Shown: positions 33,131-39,601 of the stretch, piece after piece
Layout of the letters: every line of letters begins with the position of its first letter
Position numbering within the stretch: position 1 is the first letter of the stretch
Source of the DNA: an uncultured Eubacteriales bacterium
GTDB lineage: Bacteria > Bacillota > Clostridia > Oscillospirales > CAG-272
Length of the DNA: 39,601 nt
Assembly (NCBI GenBank): GCA_949299535.1
Contig: CASGAQ010000004.1
Location: 85,468-125,068, forward strand
Direction: 5' to 3'
Position numbers and translations under genes: made by a program
The notes under the pieces: model-generated
Database searches by the model: none
The model's input: the letters and a program-made list of their open reading frames with translations, nothing else
Told to the model about the DNA's origin: nothing

Positions 33131-34453
33131 TTAAAAAGGAATTTTTCCGAATTTGCCGAATCTTTTGCCGCTCGTCATCTGTTTCATCAGTTTATTTGTT
33201 TGATCGAATTGTTTGAGCAGCTTGTTTACTTCTTCGACTGTTGTACCTGAGCCGCAGGCTATACGTTTTTTTCTTGAAGAGTTTATGATATCCGGTTTTT
33301 CACGTTCCGCAGGAGTCATTGAAAGTATGATAGCCTGCATTCTGTCGATTGCATTTTCATCGACTTTTGCGTCTTTCAGCGCGCCGGGTTTCATTCCGGG
33401 AAGCATTCCTACGAGAGAGTCGAGAGAACCCATTTGTTTAAGTTGTTGGAACTGATCCAGATAATCTGTGAGAGTAAAACGCGATTTGCGGAGTTTTTCT
33501 TCAAGCTCAGCCGCTTTTTTCTCATCAAAACTCTGCTGGGCTTTTTCGATAAGAGAGAGCATATCTCCCATGCCGAGTATTCTTGACGCCATTCTGTCTG
33601 GATAAAAGGGTTCTATTGCGTCAAGCTTTTCGCCTGTGCCTATATATTTGATAGGTTTGCCGGTGACGTATTTTATCGACAGCGCCGCACCGCCGCGGGT
33701 GTCGCCGTCCATTTTAGTCATGACGACGCCGGTGATGTCCAACAGACCGTTGAATTTTTCGGCTACGTTTACTGCATCCTGACCTGTCATGGCATCTACG
33801 ACAAGCAGTATCTCTGTCGGCTCAAGAGCATTTTTGATATCAATAAGTTCCTGCATCATGTCGTCGTCGACGTGCAGACGGCCGGCTGTATCGATAAAGA
33901 GCATATCACAGCCTTGGTTTATACATTCTTTGAGAGCATGTTCTGCGATTTTTACTGCATTTTTGCTGTTTTCCGTAAAAACGGGAACGCCGACGGCTTC
34001 TCCGACGACCTGAAGCTGTTTGATAGCTGCGGGACGGTATATATCGCAGGCGGCAAGCATGGGACGTTTGCCGTCTTTTTTGAAAAGTGCGGCAAGTTTT
34101 GCCGTGTGAGTCGTTTTACCCGCGCCCTGAAGACCTACCATCATTATAATTGTCGGCGGTTTGGGAGCTATCTGTATTTTAGAAACGGTGCTTCCCATCA
34201 AAGCGGTAAGCTCCTCGTTTACTATCTTTATGACTTGCTGCGCGGGAACGAGAGATTCAAGCACTTCGGACCCTACGGCGCGTTCAGTTACCGTATTTAT
34301 AAAGCTGCGTACAACTTTAAAGTTTACGTCAGCTTCGAGCAACGCGAGTTTTACCGCACGCATACCTTCGCGTACATCTTTTTCCGTGAGCTTTCCTTTA
34401 TTTTTAAATTTTTTGAAAGCTTCGGCGAGTTTTTCTTGGAGATTTCCGAACAT
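33131..34453 (-). CDS. ffh: Signal recognition particle protein Ffh
   Basis: This 440-residue SRP54 GTPase binds 4.5S/SRP RNA and signal sequences and delivers ribosomes to FtsY. The N domain starts MFGNLQEKLAEAFKKF. The G domain has GLQGAGKTTHTAKLA, the insertion box with DIYRPAAIKQL, FIDTAGRLHVDD and the TKMDGDTRGGAAL motif. The methionine-rich M domain follows, with LPGMKPGALKD and the C-terminal KRIACGSGTTVEEVNKLL RNA-binding helix. The ATG at 34453 is chosen because AAAGGAG precedes it. It begins two bases after the ylxM stop. Confidence 0.98.
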   Translation of the reverse strand: MFGNLQEKLAEAFKKFKNKGKLTEKDVREGMRAVKLALLEADVNFKVVRSFINTVTERAVGSEVLESLVPAQQVIKIVNEELTALMGSTVSKIQIAPKPPTIIMMVGLQGAGKTTHTAKLAALFKKDGKRPMLAACDIYRPAAIKQLQVVGEAVGVPVFTENSKNAVKIAEHALKECINQGCDMLFIDTAGRLHVDDDMMQELIDIKNALEPTEILLVVDAMTGQDAVNVAEKFNGLLDITGVVMTKMDGDTRGGAALSIKYVTGKPIKYIGTGEKLDAIEPFYPDRMASRILGMGDMLSLIEKAQQSFDEKKAAELEEKLRKSRFTLTDYLDQFQQLKQMGSLDSLVGMLPGMKPGALKDAKVDENAIDRMQAIILSMTPAEREKPDIINSSRKKRIACGSGTTVEEVNKLLKQFDQTNKLMKQMTSGKRFGKFGKIPF

Positions 34454-34455
34454 TT

Positions 34456-34815
34456 TTACTCCTTTATAAGTCTTCCCGCGCACGTTATATACGAGAGAAG
34501 ACGGTCAAATTCACTGCTTTCGTTTGTGTATCTTTCTTTGAGCGCGTTTGCAATGCCGGCGGCTGTTTCAAGGTTCTCGCTTATTGCGGCGAGTTTTTTT
34601 GAAAGACCGAGTTTTTCTTCATACGAAACGAGGACTTCTTCGGCGTGTTTTATGGCGTATCGTACGCCTTGGCGGGAAAGACCTGTGCTTTGTGCTATTT
34701 CCGCAAGAGAAAGGTCTTCGTTGTAGTAAAGACCGAACATATTGCGTTGATCCTCAGTGAGCAGAGCGCCGTATATGTCGAAAAGCACTACAAGACGCAG
34801 ATTTTTTTCAAACAT
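34456..34815 (-). CDS. ylxM: YlxM-family SRP-associated helix-turn-helix protein
   Basis: A 119-residue helical protein of the YlxM/p13 family, with FDIYGALLTEDQRNMFGLYY, then a sigma-like helix-turn-helix LSLAEIAQSTGLSRQGVRYAIKHAEE. It is almost always paired with ffh and is reported to stimulate SRP function in streptococci. The ATG at 34815 gives the family's start MFEKNLRLVVLFD; in-frame codons further upstream lie in the promoter region. It is the first gene of the ylxM-ffh-rpsP-khpA unit. Confidence 0.93.
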   Translation of the reverse strand: MFEKNLRLVVLFDIYGALLTEDQRNMFGLYYNEDLSLAEIAQSTGLSRQGVRYAIKHAEEVLVSYEEKLGLSKKLAAISENLETAAGIANALKERYTNESSEFDRLLSYITCAGRLIKE

Positions 34816-34861
34816 ACTTAAAAAACCTCGCTTTTTATCTGTAAAGCAAATGACTTTACAT

Positions 34862-34890
34862 AGTATATCACCGAAGTTTTTCTTTGTCAA
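34862..34890 (-). promoter_or_regulatory. Promoter of the ylxM-ffh-rpsP-khpA operon
   Basis: On the minus strand TTGACA (34890-34885), 17 bases and TATACT (34867-34862), a near-consensus pair 47 bases before the ylxM start codon. Confidence 0.8.
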
Positions 34891-34951
34891 GTGTTTTTTT
34901 ATTTTTCTTTGATATCGACGCTCCACGCGATTTTTTCATATACGGCAAAAG

Positions 34952-34981
34952 TTGACATATATATGTGTTTTTTGTTATAAT
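34952..34981 (+). promoter_or_regulatory. Promoter of the 57-residue protein gene
   Basis: TTGACA (34952-34957) and TATAAT (34976-34981) are 18 bases apart, 50 bases upstream of the ATG at 35031. It is divergent from the ylxM promoter. Confidence 0.75.
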
Positions 34982-35030
34982 TAAAATTAAAAAATATGTC
35001 AAAAAATAATTTTAGATAAAAGGGTGTATT

Positions 35031-35204
35031 ATGGAACCGAAAGATTATATCGTAACAAAAATTGAGGGAGAATACGCATATATTCGTGAACTCGGCGGAG
35101 GCGAAGATTCCGAAGTTTTCATTGCTTTAGCGCTTTTGCCTTTCGGCATAGATGTCGGAACGAAACTGCACTGCGAGTTTTTCGAGTATACCGTTATCGA
35201 ATAA
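35031..35204 (+). CDS. 57-residue DUF3006-like small protein
   Basis: Small gene starting MEPKDYIVTKIEGEYAYIRE and ending FEYTVIE at the TAA 35202-35204. The pattern of a short barrel (IEGEYA, then an acidic turn, a FIALALLPFGIDVGTKL strand and a final beta strand) resembles DUF3006 proteins, small Firmicutes proteins of unknown role. GGGTG stands before the ATG and a good promoter lies upstream. Codon use looks like that of neighbouring genes. It could form a unit with the rhodanese gene 86 bases downstream, but that gene has its own promoter-like elements. Confidence 0.75.
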   Translation: MEPKDYIVTKIEGEYAYIRELGGGEDSEVFIALALLPFGIDVGTKLHCEFFEYTVIE

Positions 35205-35214
35205 TAATATTTTT

Positions 35215-35261
35215 TCAAATGTGATTTTGTCACTTTATTTTTTTCTCAAATGTGTTATTAT
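35215..35261 (+). promoter_or_regulatory. Extended -10 promoter with two direct repeats before the rhodanese operon
   Basis: TGTTATTAT (35253-35261) is an extended -10 box. TCAAATGTG occurs at 35215-35223 and again at 35246-35254, 31 bases apart or about three helical turns, the second copy touching the -10. A short GTGA/TCAC inverted repeat follows the first copy. The layout suits an activator or repressor controlling the sulfur/redox genes. Confidence 0.5.
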
Positions 35262-35290
35262 GATGCTGCAAGGACAAGGAGGGTGATAAA

Positions 35291-35614
35291 ATGCTATTTG
35301 ATTTTTGGAAAAGACCTGATATAAATAAAGGCGTTGAGGAATATAAAAGCACAGAAGGAGCAATACTTCTTGACGTCAGAACGAAAGAAGAATATATAAG
35401 CGGGCATATTCCCCAAAGTATAAACATAGATGTCGGTATGATAGGCAATGCAAACTCAAAGATAAAAGATATTTCAACGCCTGTTTTTGTATATTGTCAC
35501 AGCGGCGCAAGAAGCAGTTCGGCACTAAACGCATTGAAAGGAATGGGGTATACGAATGTCAAGAATATAGGCGGTATCATCGCGAACTCAGGAAAATTGG
35601 AAAGAGGTGTTTAG
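35291..35614 (+). CDS. Single-domain rhodanese-like protein
   Basis: A 107-residue rhodanese with LLDVRTKEEYISGHIPQSINID and the active-site loop YCHSGARSSSALNAL; the cysteine can carry a persulfide. No signal peptide is present; the first residues MLFDFWKRPD form a short amphipathic start. GGAGGGTG precedes the ATG. Its stop lies just before the CoA-disulfide reductase start, and thioredoxin follows, so it likely shuttles sulfane sulfur in a redox pathway with those enzymes. Confidence 0.9.
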   Translation: MLFDFWKRPDINKGVEEYKSTEGAILLDVRTKEEYISGHIPQSINIDVGMIGNANSKIKDISTPVFVYCHSGARSSSALNALKGMGYTNVKNIGGIIANSGKLERGV

Positions 35615-35615
35615 A

Positions 35616-37316
35616 ATGAAAGTTATAATCGTAGGCGGCGTTGCGGGCGGCGCGTCATGTGCCGCAAGACTCAGGCGTCTTGATGAACATGCCGATATAG
35701 TTATATATGAAAGAAGCGGTTACATCTCTTATGCAAACTGCGGTTTGCCTTATTATATAGGAGAAGTGATAACCGACAAAAGCGACTTGACTTTGCAGAC
35801 TGCGAAAAGCTTTTACGACCGCTTTCGTGTTGAGGTAAAAACAAGTCATGAAGTATTCGATATAGATTCTGAAAACAAGATAGTTTCAGTGAAGAATCTC
35901 AAAACCGGAGAAGATTTTACAGATTCATATGATAAGCTTGTTCTTTCTCCGGGCGCAAAAGCGATAAAGCCGAATATTCCGGGTATCGACAATAAAAACA
36001 TTTTTACATTGAGAACTGTCGAAGATGCGTTTCGCATCTATGATACGATAAAAAATATGAATGCAAACTCTGCCGTGGTGGTAGGCGGCGGATTTGTCGG
36101 TATAGAAGCGGCGGAAAATCTGAAAGAACTCGGTCTTGACGTGACTCTTGCCGAAGCGGCAGATCAAGTGCTTTCAATCTTTGACCGCGATATGGCGGCG
36201 CAGATACACATCTCGATGAGAGAACACGGAATAGACCTTATCCTCGGAAGCGGGATTGCCGGTTTTGCCTCGGAGTCGAATAAAGTTGTCTGCACCTTTG
36301 CTAACGGCAAAAAGATTTCCGCCGATATAGTTTTGTTGGCGATAGGAATCGCGCCTGACACTTACCTTGCCGACAAGGCAGGGCTTAAAAAAGGAGTGAA
36401 AGGCAGTATAGTCGTCGATGAAAAAATGCAAACATCAGATCCCGATATATATGCAGTAGGCGACGCTGTTCAAATCGAACATTTTATAACAAAACAAAAG
36501 ACGATTATCTCTTTGGCAGGTCCTGCAAACAAGCAGGGCAGGATAGCCGCAGACAATATTGCAGGATATGAAAGCAGATATAAAGGAACTCAAGGTTCGT
36601 CCATAATCAAGATATTTGATATGACGGCGGCTTCTACCGGTATAAACGAAAGGACTGCAAAGGCGCTGGAGATCGAGTATGATAAAATTATCCTCTCTCC
36701 CATGTCGCATGCTTCGTATTATCCCGGCGGAAAAGTTATGACTATGAAAGTCCTCTTTGAAAAGAGTACTGAGAATATACTCGGCGCGCAGATAATAGGT
36801 TTTGACGGAGTAGATAAGCGTATCGATGTTATCGCAACGGCGATACGCGCCGGAATGAAAGCAACGGAGCTTGCAGAGCTCGAACTTGCGTATGCTCCCC
36901 CGTTTTCTTCTGCAAAAGACCCTGTAAACATGGCAGGATTCATTATCGAAAACATTGTGACGGGTAAAGTCAAACAATTCTACACAGACGATTTGGAGAA
37001 GCTGAGAAATGAAAAAAACGCATTTCTGCTCGATTCGAGAACAAGGGCGGAGTATGCAGCAGGTCATGCAGACGGATTCTTAAACATTCCCGTTGATGAA
37101 CTTCGTCAAAGAGTAGATGAAATACCTAAAGACAGACCTATATATATAATGTGCCAGAGCGGACTTCGCAGTTATATAGCTTCGCGTATACTGTCCGGGA
37201 TGGGTTATGACTGCTATAATTTTGCAGGAGGATATCGTTTTTACTCTATAACTGAAAAAGAAAAACACATAAATTCTGAAAGTTTTCCGTGCGGAATGGG
37301 TAAATGCGTGAATTGA
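35616..37316 (+). CDS. CoA-disulfide reductase with fused C-terminal rhodanese domain
   Basis: A 566-residue flavoprotein of the CoADR-Rhd type. The FAD motif is VIIVGGVAGGASCAARLRR, and the single redox cysteine lies in SYANCGLPYYIGEV near residue 43. The NAD(P)H motif is AVVVGGGFVGIEAAENL, and IYAVGDAVQ closes the FAD site. Residues about 460-550 form a rhodanese domain with LLDSRTRAEYAAGHADGFLNI and the active cysteine in IMCQSGLRSY. The last residues CGMGKC hold two further cysteines. Relatives reduce CoA disulfides, CoA persulfides or polysulfides. AAAGAGG stands before the ATG at 35616. Confidence 0.93.
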   Translation: MKVIIVGGVAGGASCAARLRRLDEHADIVIYERSGYISYANCGLPYYIGEVITDKSDLTLQTAKSFYDRFRVEVKTSHEVFDIDSENKIVSVKNLKTGEDFTDSYDKLVLSPGAKAIKPNIPGIDNKNIFTLRTVEDAFRIYDTIKNMNANSAVVVGGGFVGIEAAENLKELGLDVTLAEAADQVLSIFDRDMAAQIHISMREHGIDLILGSGIAGFASESNKVVCTFANGKKISADIVLLAIGIAPDTYLADKAGLKKGVKGSIVVDEKMQTSDPDIYAVGDAVQIEHFITKQKTIISLAGPANKQGRIAADNIAGYESRYKGTQGSSIIKIFDMTAASTGINERTAKALEIEYDKIILSPMSHASYYPGGKVMTMKVLFEKSTENILGAQIIGFDGVDKRIDVIATAIRAGMKATELAELELAYAPPFSSAKDPVNMAGFIIENIVTGKVKQFYTDDLEKLRNEKNAFLLDSRTRAEYAAGHADGFLNIPVDELRQRVDEIPKDRPIYIMCQSGLRSYIASRILSGMGYDCYNFAGGYRFYSITEKEKHINSESFPCGMGKCVN

Positions 37317-37354
37317 AAAAATAATATGATAGATGATCTTAAGGAGGAATAAAA

Positions 37355-37663
37355 ATGTCAGTAATAAAAATAAGTAAAAACAATTTCGAACAGGAGGTAT
37401 TGAAAAGCGACAAAAAGGTTCTGCTTGATTTTTATGCGGATTGGTGCGGACCATGCAGAATGGTATCTCCGATAGTTGATGAGATAGCAAGCGAACACCC
37501 TGAGTACAAAGTCGGCAAAATAAATGTAGACGAGCAGACAGAATTGGCTTCAGATTTTCGTGTTATGAGCATTCCTTCTCTTTTTGTACTTCAAAACGGA
37601 AAAATTATAGACCGTGCTGTCGGCGCAAGGAGCAAAGAACAAATACTGGCAATGCTTAAATAA
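37355..37663 (+). CDS. trxA: Thioredoxin
   Basis: A 102-residue thioredoxin with the active site WCGPCRM in LLDFYADWCGPCRM, the cis-proline in MSIPSLFVLQNG and the conserved buried helix end. It reduces protein disulfides or persulfides. AAGGAGG is a perfect ribosome site. It follows the CoA-disulfide reductase by 38 bases and is probably co-transcribed with it, ending at the terminator downstream. Confidence 0.96.
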   Translation: MSVIKISKNNFEQEVLKSDKKVLLDFYADWCGPCRMVSPIVDEIASEHPEYKVGKINVDEQTELASDFRVMSIPSLFVLQNGKIIDRAVGARSKEQILAMLK

Positions 37664-37710
37664 AATTAAGACCGCAGGCTTTTCAACAGCCTCGCAGGGA
37701 AATTTTTTGC

Positions 37711-37756
37711 AGAAAACGGTGCAACCCCGAAAATGGATTACACCGTTTTCTCTTTT
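37711..37756 (+). terminator. Terminator of the sulfur/redox operon
   Basis: AGAAAACGGTG (37711-37721) and CACCGTTTTCT (37741-37751) pair over a 19-base loop and are followed by CTTTT. Confidence 0.7.
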
Positions 37757-37798
37757 ATTATGAGAATAACCTGATTTTACATTTTTTGTTTGGAGATA

Positions 37799-37827
37799 TT
37801 GACAATAATGATTGTCCATAGTATAAT
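37799..37827 (+). promoter_or_regulatory. Consensus promoter of the PadR operon with overlapping inverted repeat
   Basis: TTGACA (37799-37804), 17 bases and TATAAT (37822-37827) are perfect. GACAAT and ATTGTC (37801-37816) form an inverted repeat over the -35 box and spacer, a likely site for the PadR protein encoded next. Confidence 0.75.
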
Positions 37828-37879
37828 TAGCATAGCAAAGCATTAGTATAACAAGGTATATGGATAGGAGAAAGCGATT

Positions 37880-38218
37880 TTGGATTATAAATATGAGCAG
37901 CAATTCAAAAAAGGTGCATTGGAAATGGTTTTGTTGTCTATCATTTCTCGTAATCGTACTTATGGATATGAGATCATCTTAAATCTTAATAACTCAGGAG
38001 ATCCGTTATTTAGGAACATTAAAGAGGGAACTCTGTATCCGGTACTATATAGATTAGAGGACTCCGGTTTAGTAACCAGCGAACTATCTGTTGCCGAAAC
38101 TAACGGGAGAACAAAAAAATATTATAAAATTACAGATTTAGGAATGAGTGTTTTGCAAGATATGAAAACCTTTTGGCAATCTTATAAGACTTGTATTGAT
38201 AAACTCATGGAGGTTTAA
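37880..38218 (+). CDS. PadR-family transcriptional regulator
   Basis: A 112-residue winged-helix protein: KKGALEMVLLSIISRNRTYGYEII opens the domain, IKEGTLYPVLYRLEDSGLV is the recognition-helix and wing region, and KYYKITDLGMSVLQDM ends it. This is the compact PadR-s2 type. The start is TTG at 37880, with AGGAG nine bases upstream; no in-frame ATG lies before the first helix. It is followed after three bases by a DUF1700-type gene, a very common pairing, and probably represses its own operon. Confidence 0.92.
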   Translation: MDYKYEQQFKKGALEMVLLSIISRNRTYGYEIILNLNNSGDPLFRNIKEGTLYPVLYRLEDSGLVTSELSVAETNGRTKKYYKITDLGMSVLQDMKTFWQSYKTCIDKLMEV

Positions 38219-38221
38219 ATA

Positions 38222-38707
38222 ATGGATAAAGAACATTATGTCAAAAAAATTCTTAAACATATTAAAACGACGGATAAGATAAAAGAAAGAATTAGAGCGG
38301 ATATTTTAACCGACATTGAAAGTAAGGAAGAAAGCGGTTTAACAATAAATGAGATCATTTTGCAAATGGGAAGTCCCAAAGAAGTTGCAAATGATTTTAA
38401 TCAAAATTATCCCGAATGTGTTTTTAAAAATAAAAGGCGCAAAATGGGAGTGTTCACAATCATTTGCGCTGTTATCTCAACCGTATGTTTGTTTGTTGGA
38501 GTTGTTGGTAGATTTGTTTATTTAAATTGCAACGGTGCTATATACATAGGCGGAGCTGACAAGCCAACGGACATTAAGGTGATTTCCGAGCCTATTTCTG
38601 CGTTGACAATATATAATGGATTGATAAAGACAGCGACGGTGATTTTACTTATTACCGTTTTAAGTGCAATTTATTTTTTCATAAAGTACAGAAAGAAAGA
38701 TCTCTGA
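38222..38707 (+). CDS. DUF1700/HAAS-type membrane protein
   Basis: A 161-residue protein. Residues 1-65 are a helical cytosolic domain (YVKKILKHIKTTDKIKERI ... EIILQMGSPKEVANDF) of the HAAS/DUF1700 type. Two transmembrane helices follow, at about 75-98 and 133-155. Proteins of this kind usually sit next to PadR regulators in Firmicutes and are thought to be sensors or anti-regulators, but the mechanism is unproven. The region is richer in A and T than the metabolic genes to the left. Confidence 0.85.
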   Translation: MDKEHYVKKILKHIKTTDKIKERIRADILTDIESKEESGLTINEIILQMGSPKEVANDFNQNYPECVFKNKRRKMGVFTIICAVISTVCLFVGVVGRFVYLNCNGAIYIGGADKPTDIKVISEPISALTIYNGLIKTATVILLITVLSAIYFFIKYRKKDL

Positions 38708-38764
38708 TAAAAATTCGATGGTGGCAAATGTTTTTCAAACATAATTTACAGGAGGAAAGTTGTT

Positions 38765-39412
38765 ATGAGTATTCATTTCGGAAAAAAGGTATTAAAATCA
38801 GGAAAGTGTGTTGCTTTTTGTTTGTGTTTATTTTTAGGTTTGTCATTGTTAAGCGGTTGTTCTTCCAACACCATATCAAAAAATGAACAACGGAATTTAA
38901 CACCATATAGCCTATACGGAAGTAATAACGATTGGGAAATCAGTTGCGTGGTACGGGAAATGACAACGGAGGAAAAAAATAAAGAGCTGCAGGAACTGGA
39001 AAAGGACTGGAAAGCAGAAGAAGAACTTTTGCTTTCACAGGAAGCCGGTAAGGAACATTATGAGCTGATCAAGCAGCAGCATGAACAAATAAAGCAAGAA
39101 CTAAAAGAAAAGAAAGCATATATTTCAACGATAACCGGTATCTGTCGCAATAAGGACATGGACGGGCAAACATTTGATTATCAGTTGACAGACGAGAAAA
39201 ATAACAAAGTTGTATCGGGCACGCAGACAGTTTCTTTTTCAACAGTCGGACAATGGTATTCCAGTTGGCAGACAGAGACGCACACGGAAAATGGTATGTT
39301 TATTCCTCCGTTAGAAAAGGCGGAAATGATTATCAATATAGGGGAGGAAAAAATCACCATTCCTTTGGAACTGTCAGAACATAAAGAAATAACTCTAACA
39401 GCAGGAGAATAA
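38765..39412 (+). CDS. Putative lipoprotein of unknown function
   Basis: A 215-residue protein with a lipoprotein signal (basic start, hydrophobic CVAFCLCLFLGLSLL, lipobox LSGC with the acylated cysteine at about position 32). Residues 75-125 are a highly charged helical stretch rich in Glu, Lys and Gln, likely a coiled coil. The C-terminal 90 residues are beta-rich. I recognise no family. CAGGAGG precedes the ATG. It follows the DUF1700-type gene by 57 bases and is probably the third gene of the PadR operon, placing the regulated function at the cell surface. Confidence 0.8.
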   Translation: MSIHFGKKVLKSGKCVAFCLCLFLGLSLLSGCSSNTISKNEQRNLTPYSLYGSNNDWEISCVVREMTTEEKNKELQELEKDWKAEEELLLSQEAGKEHYELIKQQHEQIKQELKEKKAYISTITGICRNKDMDGQTFDYQLTDEKNNKVVSGTQTVSFSTVGQWYSSWQTETHTENGMFIPPLEKAEMIINIGEEKITIPLELSEHKEITLTAGE

Positions 39413-39537
39413 ATTTTATAAATCATTTAAAAAAAGTGCATATATTTCTGCGGAAATGACAGTTGCGGAAACCGAAAATGACTTTTTGAGAAATCGTGTG
39501 ATTTTTTTTGTGTTTATAAGTGTCATCGCAATATATC

Positions 39538-39601
39538 TTACTGCCGTTTAAGCAGTTCAAAATGATTTTTTCGGCTTACCAGAATACCTTTTTTTCGCAG
39601 T
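39538..39601 (-). CDS. Possible C-terminal end of a minus-strand gene
   Basis: The minus strand is open from the window edge to TAA at 39540-39538, encoding a basic tail that ends HFELLKRQ. Only 20 codons are visible, so this is weak evidence. On the plus strand a 31-codon frame (39456-39551, start MTVAETENDF, then one hydrophobic helix) overlaps it and could instead be a tiny membrane peptide or a gene remnant. The remaining bases between 39413 and 39455 show nothing. Confidence 0.25.
   Translation of the reverse strand, partial: LRKKGILVSRKNHFELLKRQ

Noticed and set aside
33872..34726. 284-residue open frame on the plus strand over ffh/ylxM
   Set aside because: Fully antisense to the conserved SRP genes, with no family resemblance.
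1..39601. tRNA, rRNA, SRP RNA or 6S RNA genes
   Set aside because: No cloverleaf, rRNA core or SRP Alu/S-domain signature was recognised by eye in any intergenic region.

Overview
The window looks like chromosomal DNA of an anaerobic Gram-positive bacterium of the class Clostridia, probably an uncultured gut lineage near Oscillospirales or Christensenellales. The basis is: sigma-A promoters with near-perfect TTGACA-17-TATAAT spacing; purine-rich Shine-Dalgarno sites; Firmicutes gene blocks (ylxM-ffh-rpsP-khpA, ecfA1-ecfA2-ecfT-truA, nrdR, a ClpE-like ATPase); several Clostridia-type families of unknown function; and no outer-membrane genes. The genus cannot be fixed from the sequence alone.

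Left part (1-10.3 kb): a minus-strand heterodimeric ABC exporter (one half cut by the window edge, the other with a degenerate ATP site). Then comes a gene of unknown function broken by one in-frame TAA, and a Fur-family regulator with a zinc/manganese-type ABC transporter under a promoter carrying a perfect 7-1-7 Fur-type box. These are followed by a mutarotase-like protein, nrdR, a small conserved protein, a small membrane protein and a tRNA-dihydrouridine synthase.

Middle part (10.5-30.8 kb): nearly all on the plus strand. It holds nadB-nadC with a divergent prephenate-dehydratase-like gene, ruvC-ruvA-ruvB, a methyltransferase, the ECF transporter core with truA, a beta-propeller-like membrane protein, a CvpA-family protein and a zinc-finger Clp ATPase. 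A polar amino-acid ABC importer follows, then a DUF212 membrane protein, a family 4 glycosyltransferase, a CmpB-type membrane protein and a CPCC-type cysteine-rich protein.

Mobile segment (about 30.82-32.51 kb): two imperfect 47-nt inverted repeats, lying right next to the stop codons of the flanking genes, enclose a REPIN-like double hairpin, a GNAT acetyltransferase and a REP-associated tyrosine transposase (RAYT). Two more REP hairpins lie inside the transposase coding sequence. They are translated in frame and stand in REPIN orientation on either side of the HUH-motif codons. The segment sits directly downstream of khpA, where rimM-trmD would usually follow.

Right part (32.5-39.6 kb): the SRP/ribosome block ylxM-ffh-rpsP-khpA on the minus strand. 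A sulfur/redox cluster follows (a 57-residue DUF3006-like protein, a single-domain rhodanese, a CoA-disulfide reductase fused to a rhodanese, and thioredoxin). Last is an AT-rich PadR regulator / DUF1700-type membrane protein / lipoprotein cluster. No tRNA, rRNA, CRISPR array or recognisable riboswitch was seen.
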